From Hemerocallis citrina (taxonomy: Eukaryota > Streptophyta > Magnoliopsida > Asparagales > Asphodelaceae), in contig CM030364.1 in assembly GCA_017893485.1 (NCBI GenBank), positions 46,277,254-46,341,253 on the forward strand: a stretch of DNA of 64,000 bases. The letters run 5' to 3'. This document shows positions 52,048 through 63,750 of the stretch, one piece after another (within the stretch, counting starts at the first letter, position 1; each line of letters opens with the position of its first letter). A program made the position numbers and the translations under genes. The notes beneath the pieces are model-generated. The model saw only the letters and a list, made by a program, of their open reading frames with translations. It did no database searches and was not told where the DNA came from.

Positions 52048-53715
52048 AAACAATAATAATAATAAAGTAATAGTAATAACAATAATAATAATAACAATAA
52101 TAATGATATGTATCAGAATAGGATTGGAGATTAACGAGTTCATTAAAATCCAAACAGTAATAATATAACATATAAATAGTCGATCAATTATAAATAGAAA
52201 ATACATCGTTATTCAAAGTAAATATAATTTTCAATTATAAAACACTTAATAAAAGATCCGAAAACCAGTTTAGCACAAAATAAATTTATAAATAATCAAA
52301 ATACCGAAAATATTCAGGAAATACGTATTAGCGGGAACGGGGGTTACAGTTATACGGCTTCGGTTTGATGAGTTCTATTAAGGCCGACCGTCCACTTCTA
52401 ACCGCCCTTCTCGAAAGATGGCATCCCGAAACACACAGTTTCCATTTGCCGATGGGGGAGATGACTATCACACTGCGAGATGTTGCAGTATTCATTGGTC
52501 TTCCCATCGATGGACAGGCCGTAACTGGGACAATGAACTTCAATCCGAAATTTTTAATTCCAGAATATCTCGGAGTTGAGGCGGATCCTAGAGCTGTCAT
52601 CGGCAAATCTCTTAGATTGAAGTGGTTGAAGGATACGTTTACTGACAAGTTGGATGAAGATTCGACCCCTTTCTAAGTCGAGTCTTATTGCCGGGCATAT
52701 ATCATGACATTGTTTGGACGTGTCATGTTCCCAAACTCCATGAGTGATTCCATTCTACTCATGTACTTACCTCTAATCGTTGATCTTGATAGAGTTGGTG
52801 TGTACAGTTGGGGTAGTGTTGCATTGGCCATGCTATACAGGAGTTTGTGTAACTGTGCTCTCGGTGCGAAGCAGATGAACGAACTGATGTTGTTGCTGCA
52901 AGTGTGGAGTTGGGAATGCTTACATGGACGACCTGTAATAAGTAGGCAATCACCAAAGTGGGTGAACGTTCCAGGTGACGAACACTCGAAACCTCCGTCG
53001 GGTGTCTACTGGTCAGGTTCCCTCACATGGAAGACTAATCCAAACCGATGCCTAACCTACTACAGGGACGAGTTCGATAGTTTGTCGGACTACTGTGTTA
53101 ACTGGGAGCCCTATACTGTCACGCCTCGCTTCCCAAAAAAGAATATGGAATACGGATATGTGACTAAGCCCATCGAATGATTTTCATCATCCATAAGCTG
53201 TTCAGAATCTTTACAACATCTCACAGAAATAATCAGAGTCGGAAGCAAGAAAAGTCAACCAAGTATGCATAATCGAATCAAATATAACAACAGAAATTTA
53301 CTTGAAACCAAAATATAATATAATCTCAAATAAATCAGATCTGAATAAGTTAATATCGTGGGTCACATTGCCCAAATACAAATAAATCCAAGTATCAAAT
53401 ACAATTGTTCAAGTAAGCAACAGAATAATAATAATAAATGCAAAACTCCAGCACTAATATCTCATATCACCAACTCCATCTAGCAGCTGATCATCGTGGT
53501 CTGCAATTAAATAAATTGCAGGAAAAAGGAAAGAGAAAAAAAAACTCCCGTCAATGCAAGTTACGGGCCGCTTGTAGTTCAGGATACATGTACATGAGAT
53601 AAATAACAAATATAAAACAACAACAGAACAAACATAGCATGGTGTAGGTATGTCAACAGAAATGTAATATCTAACATGAATCAGGGAAACAAATCAGATA
53701 GCATGGTATACTAAC

Positions 53716-53870
53716 AGATACAGATAACATGTGTCAAGTGTCAAGTGTCAGATGACATGCAGACAGATATATAGATGATAGTGTCAGATGATAGTCAGAC
53801 AGATAACAGATAATCAGATAACAGATGTCAGATAACAGATAAAGATAAACAGATAACAGATGTCATGTTC
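53716..53870 (+). repeat. Imperfect CAGATAA repeat
   Basis: The words CAGATAACAGAT, CAGATGATAGTCAGACAG and similar recur about fifteen times. A second smaller cluster at 55200-55245 lies on the far side of the TRIM, so the TRIM inserted into this zone. Confidence 0.75.
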
Positions 53871-53903
53871 TTATAAGTCTTGTGTGATTACTATCTAGGT
53901 AGC

Positions 53904-55101
53904 TGTAACGCCTCGCCCCAATACTCAGAAATTTTTTATTATTTTAGAAGACAAATTAGATACTATGTAGTACAACTGCCCACCATAGGCTACCTCTCAA
54001 AAGTTGGTTAACCCATTAGGTGACTATTGATCATAGGCTATTATATTTTAATATTATTTTATTACACTTCAAATCTGATATGGGACTTATAATCAAACCA
54101 ATTCCTTATACTATTACGTTCTCTCTCCTGAGAACAACAACATGTGGGCCCCTTCCCCAAAGCCATGTCATCACTAGATGACGTCACCTCCAGGAGCATC
54201 AACAACAAGCTCTTTTGTTGTTAAACCAACGTGGGCCCCCTATTAATACCATATTATTCACCATTCATTTTTTGTTTTCCAAATCATATATAGTTTATGA
54301 AACAGCCAACTACCTTTCATCAACTTATATATATATTTATATATTCCTTGAAAACTACGGAGTGTTACACACACTCCACCTTCAGAAATCAGCATCCTCG
54401 CTGAGCACGGGGCATGCACAGTCTAGTGCAGGATCTCCTTTCTAGCCAATGTGGAGTGGAGTACCCTGTTTCTGCTAGCTGCACCGTACCCTGATTCTGC
54501 AGGTGGTCCACTATTTCAGGCCGCCACCACGCTCCCTCTCAGGCATACCCGATGTACATCTGCTAGCTCCATCTCAGGCATACATCTCGCCCACTCTTAC
54601 CCACACTTGGTGTCGAAAGTCGGCTCTGATACCATTTGTAACGCCCCACCCCAATACTCAGACAATTTTTATTATTTTTAAAAGACAAATTAGATACTAT
54701 GTAGTACAACTGCCATCACAGGCTGCCTCTCAAAAGTTGGTTAACCGATTAGGTGACTCTTGATCATAGGCTATTATATTTTAATATTATTTTATTACAC
54801 TTCAAATCTGATATGGGACTTATAATAAAACCAATTCCTTATACTATTCCGTTCTCTCTCCTGAGAACAACAGCAGGTGGGCCCCTTCCCCAAAGCCATG
54901 TCATTGCTAGATGACGTCACCTCGAGGAGCATCAACAGCAAGCTCTTTTGCTGTTAAACCAACATGGCCCCCCTGTTAATACCATATTATTCACCATTCA
55001 TTTTTGTTTTCCAAATCATGTATAGTTTATGAAACAACCAACTACCTTTCATCAACTTATATATATATTTAAATATTCCTTGAAAACTACAGGGTGTTAC
55101 A
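53904..55101 (-). mobile_element. TRIM (terminal-repeat retrotransposon in miniature)
   Basis: The 1198-bp element has LTRs 53904-54369 and 54637-55101 (466 and 465 bp, about 5% apart by eye), TGTAACGCC to GTGTTACA. TSD GTAGC lies on both sides (53899-53903, 55102-55106). The 267-bp interior has an initiator-Met PBS on the minus strand (TGGTATCAGAGCC, about 54622-54634) two bases from the LTR. It has no coding sequence. Confidence 0.9.
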
Positions 55102-57942
55102 GTAGCACTTCATGCGCCCCAACTTTTTATCACATGGTTGCTACATTCAAACAGTTTCGTTTAGATTTCGTAGTGGAGTCCATACGACAGTGTACTCAGG
55201 GATCAGACAGACAGATATAAGATAATCAGATCAGACAGACAGATAGAACCTATTGGTACTCTTCTGAGTACACCTTCCTATAGGTAAGTAAGGTAGTCTG
55301 GGTTCAGATAAACAGAGTCGTGTATCATGTAGTTATGAACACGTAACAGATAGGGAACTCGGGCCCTCTTCTCAGTACACATTTCTATATTTTCCATTAC
55401 TAGATCTTTCCCTTAATCCCAGCTTGGTTATCTTGTTATTATTATTAAACATGCATGTATATGCAGAAAACAGAGTGAGCATGGTATAAATATGTAACAG
55501 GTTCAGGGTGACAGATAAACATATATAGACTAAAGATAACAGATAAAAGAATAGTGCAACGAAAATTCTAGTTCAGGACAGCAATACAGTACCGCACTAA
55601 AACAAGGATTCCCGTTGCTACAAAAATTCAAATCTGGATCCGTCGAAGAATCTGGAAAACAGAGTCCCTTCCGAATACGTCAAACATATATAAGTCATAT
55701 AGTATTTCACAAAATAAAGTCCCAAAATAGGTTTGAATCCAGAAAACACATTCTGTCAGAAATCAGAAGTTTGTATTCAAAGTCAGGAAAACAGCATGAA
55801 AACTCATTTATTAAATCCACGAAAAATCTGGGATATTCCTCTATATGTGTAGCAACAAAAAATAGAGTTTCATAATTTTCCAATAAAAATAGAGTAGTCA
55901 AGTGAAATCAGAAAATAATAAGACACGACAGTTTTGTAAATCTGAAATCACAAACACTGCAGTACAAAAACACCAATATCTCACAAACCATAAATCGAAA
56001 TCCAAATCTAAATCTGTGAAAAGAATGATAAAATAGATACATTAGGCTAACTTTCATGTTCAGAAATATTTTAGATACATCAAGTACAATTAGGTCGAAA
56101 ATCAGGTTCTTTACCGAACAGTAGTAAAATTCTGTATGTAAAATCCTTATTTGCGAGCATGAAAAGGTTTGTAAAACTCCTCAAATAAATCCACCAAAAT
56201 TCTGGGTAAACCCCAATCAAGTCAAGAAATACTGAGCAAAATTTCAGATCAAAATAATAATTTTAACACTAGAATAAAAATATATTACTCTTCAGAATTC
56301 ATAGAAAACGCAGTCTGTAAATCTTTATACACCTCAGTAGTAAAATAAGCATAACTCATAACTCTTAAATCGAAACTAAGATCCATCAAAATGGTACGAA
56401 AATAGACAGAATTCTCTATAGTTCATGTTCACAAAATATTTTCAAATACTGACCTTAATAGGGTCTAAAATACTGAACAACATCGGGGTGACAGAAAACT
56501 ACAGATTTGTTCTTTATACTCAAATCAACATAGATCACACAAAATTCATCCAAATCAACCAAAACATGAAATATAGTGTACTAGATGTCCAAACAACATG
56601 GTATAAGGTATTTTACAAGTATTCAACAAGTATAACACGAATAACACATCAAGCACAGATATATCAAAGTAGCATGGACATATACATCAAAAGTGGTCAA
56701 CCCTAGGTTAATTCATGTCATATATGTCGTGAGGAAACTATGGTCAAATCATCACAATAGAGACAATAGATAACAGAGAATTCACACACAAATTGTCTCT
56801 AGAATCCAACTACACTACAGACGGTATTTAGTACTTGTATTACACAAAGAAAAGAATACAAGTTACTTGCCTTAACCGACGACGAAAATGGCACCAAGAA
56901 AGAATAACGGGAACAGATTCCCGGCAACAAACTCAACGAACGATCAAAACCCACGAACACAACTCGAACCAACGACGACGATCACAAACCCACGAACACA
57001 ACTACGCACCAAACACTCCAAGAATGAACAGACGAAACCCAACGACCTACAACTCAAGCTCACACACCGCAACCAAGGAAGAGCAGGAGGGAGAGTCGAT
57101 GGAAGGCAACTGGATGCTGCCTTGCTGTCGTGGCTGCTGTCGGCACTTGCTTCTGGTGTCGGAGCAGCGCACCAAGGTTGTGTCGCGGCTACTGTAACCC
57201 GAACGGTGCAGGGGGAAGACAGGGAGAGAGATGGAGAGATGGGTCGTGGGTGCAGGGGCGTAGGGGACGATCGGGAGTGAGAGGGAGGTCGGGACAATGG
57301 GAAAGATGGCTAGGGTTTTAGTGAGGAAGGTGAACAGTCGGTTCACCATATATAGGGTATGGCTTAATAGTGTATTAGGGTTTTTTTTTTTTGTTGTTGT
57401 TGAATAGGACGGCTGACGGGTGTGGGTGAGGTAAACGGGTAGGGCTAAGGGAAATGCGGGTCTGGGTAATTTAGGAAAATGGGTTTATGGATTTGAATAG
57501 GATAATGGGTAGTTAATTAATGGGTATTTGGTGAATTTAAATGGGTTCAAGGGATTTTAAGTGGATAGGGATTTGGGTATATAGAGCATAGCATCTAAAT
57601 GGATTGTGGGTTTAGACAATGGGTTCAAGAAATAGGATACCCCACAAGGAAAAGTAGGGGATACAAAAATGAGACGAGCACAGAAAAGAACAGTTAAAAA
57701 AATTGGCACGAACAATTTGAATAAAGAGAATCAAAAATAGTAGATCGATAAAAAAAGGCCGAAACAAATGAGACAATTGAATCAAGTAGATCAAATAAAA
57801 GAGACAAAAACAAATAAATGAATATATTGAAAATAAAGATCCAATAGATGGTCCAAAAGAGATACAAGAAGAATACAAAGAGAGAAATACACAGAAAAGA
57901 AAAATACACTCAAAATACACAAAAGGAAAAATAGGGGTTACA

Positions 57943-58210
57943 AATCCTACCCACCTAACAAGAAGAATTTCGTCATCGAAATTCAAACAAGAAGATACAT
58001 TGGGTAACCCCAAATAGAAAAGAAAGAACAAAACAAAACTACTCAACCAAATGAGAAAACTTGTGCTGAATCTCCTCCTCCAGCTCCCAAGTTGACTCAC
58101 CGTGCGTGATGACCATGTTCTTAAGCACTTTCTCCCGTTGATCCAAAATAGCAACTAGCAGAATCTCACAAGTCAAAATTGGCCGAACGGTCAACTCAAA
58201 ATAGTCGATC
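57943..58210 (-). pseudogene. Polypurine tract and pol C-terminus (minus-strand Gypsy)
   Basis: On the minus strand the tract TTAGGTGGGTAGGAT abuts the LTR. Before it the degenerate chromodomain-like end reads LDQREKVLKNMVITHGESTW and EEEIQHKFSHLVE, in a different frame from the SH3-like domain upstream. Confidence 0.7.
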
Positions 58211-58439
58211 ACGTGGCTCTCACTCGGATATCTCTCCTAAGTTGTGAGACATGAAAAACATCGTGCACTCCTGATAAAGCTGGCGGCAATGCAAGACGAT
58301 AGGCCACCTTGCCTGCTCGCTCCATAATATCAAACGGTCCAATAAACCTAGGGTTGAGCTTGCCCCCACCACCAAACCGAATGACACCGTGCCACGGCGA
58401 TACCTTTAGGAAAACATGGTCACCAACCTCAAACTCCAA
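58209..58439 (-). pseudogene. Integrase C-terminal SH3-like domain (minus-strand Gypsy)
   Basis: 76 codons: [40 protein letters not shown] and [12 protein letters not shown] are the standard elements of this domain. It is frameshifted at both sides. Confidence 0.85.
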
Positions 58440-58640
58440 AGCACTCCGATGGACAAAAGCCTATCGCCTCTGCCTATCCTGAGCTGCCTGCAAAAGCTTC
58501 CTGATCTGAACCACCGCATCAACTGTCTTGGTGATCAACTCTGGACCCAACAACTTTCTCTCACCAATATCATCCCAACACACTGGTGATCTGCACTTCC
58601 ACCCATAAAGTTCCTCGAATGGTGCAGCTTTAAGACTGGT

Positions 58641-59502
58641 CTAAAAGCTGTTGTTGTACGAGAACTCTACGAGATGCAAATGATCCTCCCATGATCCACC
58701 GAACTGTAGCATACAGGACCGCAACATGTCCTCAAGAATTTGGATGGTCCTCTCTGACTGTCCATCAGTCTGGGGATAAAAAGCTGTGTTGTACTTTAAT
58801 TTACTTCCCAAACTATTCTGAAGACTCTCCCAGAACTGAGATCTGAATCTCGTATCCCGGTCGGATACAATACTGACTGGAACCTCATGAAGTCTAACAA
58901 TCTCTTGCATGTACCTCTCAGCTAGGCTCTCAGTGACTGTCTGACAAAGGAATGAAATGAGCACTCTTCGTCAGACGGTCGACAATCACCCAAATGACAT
59001 TATGACCCTTAGGATTCCTCGACAAAGCGGCCACAAAATCCATAGTGATATGTTCCCACTTCCACTCTAGAATAGGAAGCGGTTGAAGAAGTCCAGCGGT
59101 TTTCTGATGCTCTACCTTAACCTGCTGGCAGATCAAACACTGAGCAACAAACCGAGCCACAGCCCTCTTCATACTATGCCACCAGAAATGAAGCTTCAAA
59201 TCCCGATACATCTTAGTACTGCCAGGATGTATAGAATACGAAAACTGGTGTGCTTCCTCAAGCAACCTCTGACGAACTTCACTTTTTGGGACACACAACC
59301 TGGACCCAAAAAGAAGTGATCCATCAGCATGAATAACCATGTCCGTTCTGGACCCAGACTCAACCTCAGTTCGAAAACCCTGCAACTGCGCATCACCAGC
59401 CTGTGCCTCCTTGATTTGATCAACAAGAGACGACTGAAGCTGGAGCGCCAAACAACTCCGACCAGAACTCGGTAACAAAACATCCAACTCCAACCTCCGC
59501 AT
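58641..59502 (-). pseudogene. Integrase zinc-binding domain and core (minus-strand Gypsy)
   Basis: Zinc-binding residues are in SYSIHPGSTKMYRDLK and CLICQQVK. The core has D in ITMDFVAALSRNPKG, D in SIVSDRDTRFRSQF and E in FYPQTDGQSERTIQILE. A frameshift at about 58945 splits the core after DRLTKSAHFIPL. The frame ends at a stop after SYNNSF. Confidence 0.87.
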
Positions 59503-59523
59503 CTGCTTAATTAGATCCCTCTG

Positions 59524-60450
59524 CTAAGTCAAGAACATAACTGCTGGTCTCCTACTCAAAGCATTTGGCACCAAGTTCACTTTACCAGAATGGTAATGCA
59601 AACTGATGTCATAATCGGCCATAAGTTCCAACCAACGCCTTTGCCTCATGTTTAACTCCTTTTGGGTGAAGATGTACTTGAGACTTTTGCGGTCTGTAAA
59701 GATCTCCACTCGATCCCCAAGTAAATAATGTCTCTACAGCTTCAAAGTATAGATCACTGCCGCCAACTCCAAGTCATGAGTTGGATAGTTCTTCTCGTGC
59801 GTCCTCAACTGCCTCGATGCATAAGTAACGACTCGACCCTTCTGCATCAGAACTGCTCCAAAACCTTTATCAGAAGCATCACAGTGAATTACAAATCTGC
59901 CTGAATCATCTGGAATAGTCAACACAGGCACTGACATCAATCTATTCTTCAACTCAAAAAAAGCCTCACTGCAATCATCAGACCAAAAAAACTTCTTATC
60001 CTTCCCAGTCAGCTTAGTCACTGGTCCCTCTATCTTTGAAAAGTCTTGAACGAATTTCCGATAATAGCCAGCTAAACCAAGAAAACTCCTGACCTCTGAA
60101 ACTGACTTGGGAACAGGCCAATCCTTCATAGCCTCAACCTTGGCCGAATCCACAGAAATACCATCGCCCGAGATAATGTGCCCCAAGAAAGAAACCCTGT
60201 CGAGCCAAAACTCATACTTGCTGAGTTTCCCAGAGAGTTGATTCTCTCTCAAAGTCTACAGAACCACTCTAAGATGCTCAGCATGATCTTCCCGATTCCG
60301 AGAATACACCAAAATGTCATCAATGAAGACCACCAAAAATCTATCCAAGAACTGAGAAAAGACCCGGTTCATGAGACTCATGAATACAGCAGGTAGGGGT
60401 GGGCATCGGTCGGTATCCGACCTAATATGGACCATCCGCCACCGATCCAA
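59524..60450 (-). pseudogene. Reverse transcriptase C-terminus and RNase H (minus-strand Gypsy)
   Basis: It begins just after the hAT-like insertion with [16 protein letters not shown] and the intact catalytic box [31 protein letters not shown] and [15 protein letters not shown] follow, then RNase H ([32 protein letters not shown] and PNALSRR). Stops near 60253 and 59731 break the frame. Confidence 0.88.
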
Positions 60451-61314
60451 AGTAGATCAGTTTTTTAATTTTCTCATCCGCAACAATCCGAACCTTAATT
60501 GGATCGGTTTCCATCCAAGCCGATTAAGCTCGGTTTGGATTGGATTGGACGGTTGGTTTGGCGTGCTACTTTTCACCTTCAACATCATTCATAATTTTGT
60601 TGAAATTTAAAAGATCAACTTCAATCAAACTTAAGAAACAACCTGCTATTTGTTATTCAGAAATGAATTTAAAATGAAGATTCATAGAACCACAAGTTTT
60701 TAATGAATTTTGCACTAATTATTTGAGATGATGACGTTTAAATGAGTGTGATAAACTGCTTTTTCACTTGCATACTTCTGTAATCTTAGTTTATTATCAT
60801 AAAAGAAAAATCAATAACCATAGCTAATTGAATTTCAGGTACAATAAAAAAAGATTTAGAAAACAATTTCTGCTTTACTTGATTAAAGTAACTACTAAAT
60901 GTTACATCAACTTTATGATTCTATTAAGTTGGTTCACATTATAGATCAAGCATTTCTCAACAACATAATACATAGGATTATGGAGAATCAAAACATAGGT
61001 AGAACAACTGCTCAGTTTGTATTAAAGAAATTAAAGAAGACTGTTTGTATCTCCAAGAAAATGAGAAATGACTTTTTGTATATTCAAGAAATTAAAGGAA
61101 AACTATATTTTTTATGGACTTATGCATAGAGGTACGGTCGGTTCGGTTTCATCGGTTATTTGAAAGCCTCATCCAACAACCGAACCGGTCCAATTGGTTA
61201 TTGAAGATCAAGAACCGAGCCAATCCAAACCCCCAATTGGTACGGTTAAAAACCGATCGATTCGGATTGGATTGGTTCGGATTGGTCGGTTCGGATAATA
61301 GTTGTCCACCCCTA
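60394..61314. mobile_element. hAT-like non-autonomous element in the RT domain
   Basis: The 921-bp element has inverted ends TAGGGGTGGGCA and TGTCCACCCCTA and a perfect 8-bp duplication ACAGCAGG (60386-60393 and 61315-61322). Both subterminal zones are packed with GGATCGGTT/GGTTCGG words in opposite orientation (60400-60560 and 61130-61300). The central 500 bp is AT-rich with no transposase. Confidence 0.9.
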
Positions 61315-61847
61315 ACAGCAGGCGCGTTCGTGATCCCGAATGGCATCACAAGATACTCATAGTGCCCATATCTGGTCCTGAATGTCGTCTTCTGTACATC
61401 AGTCACCTTCACTTTGACTTGATGATACCCAGAACGAAGATCCAACTTCGAGAAAACAGCAGCTCCACTCAACTGATCAAACAAATCATCGATTCTGGGC
61501 AACAGATAACGGTTCTTTACAGTAACACTGTTTAGTTCCCGATAATCCACACACAGTTGATGATTACCATCCTTCTTATTGACAAAAAGGACTGGAGCAC
61601 CCCAAGGCGAAACACTGGGTCTAATGAACCCTAAATCAAGCAACTCCTGAATTTGCACCTTAAGCTCTGCTAACTCAACCGGTGCCATCCTGTAGGGACT
61701 CTTCGATATAGGCACCGTACCCGGCTGAACTTCAATACCGAACTCTACAACCCTATCAGGGGGTAAGCCAGGCAACTTCTTTGGAAAAACATCTAGGAAA
61801 TCCCGAACTACTAGAGGCGCAGCCTCGTAGCCTGAATGCAATTCCAT
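61315..61847 (-). pseudogene. Reverse transcriptase N-terminus (minus-strand Gypsy)
   Basis: The frame reads [80 protein letters not shown] and [18 protein letters not shown], and reaches [10 protein letters not shown], where the hAT-like element cuts it. It is open throughout, so this half looks little decayed. Confidence 0.9.
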
Positions 61848-63514
61848 CGCACAAACCTCCTGATCAACTGCTATAACACCCTGAATTCCAAATAAGACCG
61901 AATTCGGGATTTCACAGGATCTTTACTTCACTTCGTACAATTTGTACAAGGAAATTAAAAACTTTTTCAATTGTACATCAGAGTTCATTACACTTTGTTT
62001 ACACAGCGGAAGAATAAAAGATTACAACATTGAAAACAATATAACTTGTACAACTTTATCAAATAAATTATCGATTGCAACATAATAGCTTTATTCCTAC
62101 ATGAATAGTCCTTTACCTGCATATTAAGCTGTGGGCACGTAAGTTACTTCCAACTAACAAAAATGTTATACTCGGCTATCCTCTGTATGCCGTACATATA
62201 ACGATCTCATTACTTTAGCAAAATCACAAAAGATTGAATGAACAAATACAGTGTTGGATTGTGACTACGCTAAACATGTAAGTGTATGCGATGCCTTAAT
62301 GCCTAATGCACATATTCTTATACTAGGATGATACTAATGCACACTTGTTCGGATTCTATGCATCCCATACTACATAGGTCCGAGGGCAAGTGCCTACGTA
62401 CTCCACAATAAAGGGCTCGATCCCTCGCCATGATAACTACCCAGTAATAAGACACGGTTTAGATCATTCCACGAATTTGAATCCCAGCCCTGGAGTCCAC
62501 TGCTGACTGTTATAACAAATCCCACATCGTGCGAATCATCCCACAAGTGACCCTCTAGCCCCGGTATACGTATATACATGGGAATATGGAAAACTACCCG
62601 CCCGACTACTCAAGATCCTGGAGTCCACCGCTGACCCGTCCTTATAGTCCCAGATGTAAAATAAAAGTTTGTCTCCCACGGAACAACCTCAGTCTATAGC
62701 CTCAAAGTCCATCACCGACTATATAGAGCGCTCCACTTACGTTTGTCTAGGTTTACTACATCTTCACTTATGTGCCGAATTACTTATTTCAAGACATGAA
62801 TAATTTTCCAAACCTAGAATTAGTCTTACCCCGTACCAGACTTTGTCAACAAATACGAGATAGCTCCAAGGCCATATCTCAAAATCACGTTTCAAATCTT
62901 TTATTTCAATAGTGCCGGTATTCAAGGTTTTACTAACTCTAAATCATAATCTTTTCATGTACAAGATATGATGGGTACACATACCCTTTTGTAAACATAT
63001 CTCAACTCAAAGTATTCTTTATCTATTCACAACTTGATATATGTCTTATTTTAGCATCATTCATACTATTCATTCAGTATCTTTCTAAGGCAACAATTCT
63101 TTGCATGAGTTCATAGCATAGATCCAAATCTCTCTTTAGGAAATTTATCACATAAAATTTTTTAACTACAAACAAGCATATTTATATAATCTCGCCAAGC
63201 CAAACAAATAATATAGTAATTCTTTCCCAAAACTCTATATGAATTCTTTTTTATCTCATTTATCATTTCTCACTCAACAATAGGGGTTGTTTATAACAAG
63301 AGAATCTTATAAAAAATTTGTTTGTTCAAATAATAAGTTTGGAAACAAAGTGCAATGGCTATTTCAATTCTCTTTTCACTTAAAACTATTCTTAACAAAT
63401 TCTTTACGCAACTTTATGTGGAAAAGTGAATAATATTTCTTTTATTCCAAAGTCAGTAAGTCCCATGGAAATGTTTCTTTGAAGATGAAAACCGAACAAT
63501 AAAAAAAATAATGT

Positions 63515-63602
63515 GGCATCAGTTTCGAACCCGGGTCAGTCAACACAACCGCAACGCCCAAAGCCCACGGACTAGCCACTAAGCCCATTGAGGACTTATG
63601 TC
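63515..63602 (-). other. tRNA-like unit in the minus-strand LTR
   Basis: On the minus strand TGGGCTTAGTGGCTAGTCC (A-box-like) is followed about 45 bp later by GGGTTCGAAACT (B-box-like), and then a T run (ATTATTTTTTTTATTG). Confidence 0.45.
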
Positions 63603-63674
63603 ATGTATTGGATAAAATTCTTTTTTTTATACTAACGGTACAGATTTAGATTTATGTTGAGTAAATCAAAAATA

Positions 63675-63750
63675 AAGAGTGACTATCAAGATTCGAACTC
63701 AAGACCTCTTATAAATAGTGCACTATAGTGCACTGGCTAACCGGTGAGTC
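63675..63750 (-). other. Second tRNA-like unit in the minus-strand LTR
   Basis: On the minus strand CGGTTAGCCAGTGCA (A-box-like) is followed by GAGTTCGAATCT (B box) and then TTTATTTTTGATTT. Spacing to the other unit, about 150 bp, is close to that of the pair at 39757-40032. Confidence 0.45.

Larger units (their letters stand above)
33980..52348 (-). mobile_element. Solo LTR inside the PMD gene (interrupted by a chromovirus)
   Basis: The two ends are TGTCACGCCCC (33980) and GGGGGTTACA (to 52348). Both are flanked by GTTAT (33975-33979, 52349-52353). The LTR itself is 33980-34781 plus 49242-52348, about 3.9 kb, on the minus strand. It belongs to the same broad family as 4644-7089: the inverse of the region around 6341-6480 is split exactly by the chromovirus. 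It contains a GC-rich block (50600-51480) and an ATT microsatellite. No internal region is left, so this is a solo LTR. Confidence 0.85.
33472..53116 (+). pseudogene. Plant mobile domain (PMD) gene, shattered by nested insertions
   Basis: The first exon-like piece starts at 33472 (MPRTQAIHEEG) and is out of frame near GQPPGRSSRRGGR. The second, 33694-33979, has a GPSSQPN-type repeat and DPRLLMLQGPHRSKVVW, typical of PMD proteins. A stop sits between LPM and RIHELL. At 33979 a solo LTR interrupts the codons of RGCGLY. The sequence resumes at 52354 with GFGLMSSIKADRPLLTALLE, then RWHPETHSFHLPMGEMTITL and RDVAVFIGLPIDGQAV. After a stop at about 52674 the frame continues to CVNWEPYT, where the next LTR cuts it at 53117. 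PMD proteins (MAIN/MAIL family and transposon-borne relatives) act in silencing. This copy is dead and is more likely transposon-borne than MAIN itself. Confidence 0.8.
53117..57942 (-). repeat. 3' LTR of the minus-strand Gypsy element (with a TRIM inside)
   Basis: On the plus strand it runs TGTCACGCCTCGC to AGGGGTTACA. It is 4826 bp, or about 3.6 kb without the TRIM and its duplication. It holds an imperfect CAGATAA repeat zone (53716-53870 and 55200-55245) and a GC-rich block (56880-57300), like the leader-like block in the other LTRs of the family. Confidence 0.82.
53117..61871 (-). mobile_element. Del/Tekay-like Gypsy element, minus strand, partial
   Basis: The 3' LTR is 53117-57942 and the internal part 57943-61871. 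Gag, protease and the 5' LTR lie beyond a second LTR inserted at 61872. The host sequence before 53117 is TATAC. The order on the minus strand is RT N-terminus, hAT-like insertion, RT C-terminus, RNase H, integrase and C-terminal domain, all with stops and frameshifts. The PPT and pol tail match those at 10163-10201, so this is probably the autonomous relative of the 4644 element. Confidence 0.85.

Noticed and set aside
53899..55106. Simple tandem duplication instead of a TRIM
   Set aside because: The PBS next to one repeat, TG/CA ends and the GTAGC duplication outside both repeats favour a TRIM.
56835..57349. Several overlapping frames of 100-130 codons on both strands
   Set aside because: This is the equivalent GC-rich block of the 53117-57942 LTR. 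Frames are open by composition.
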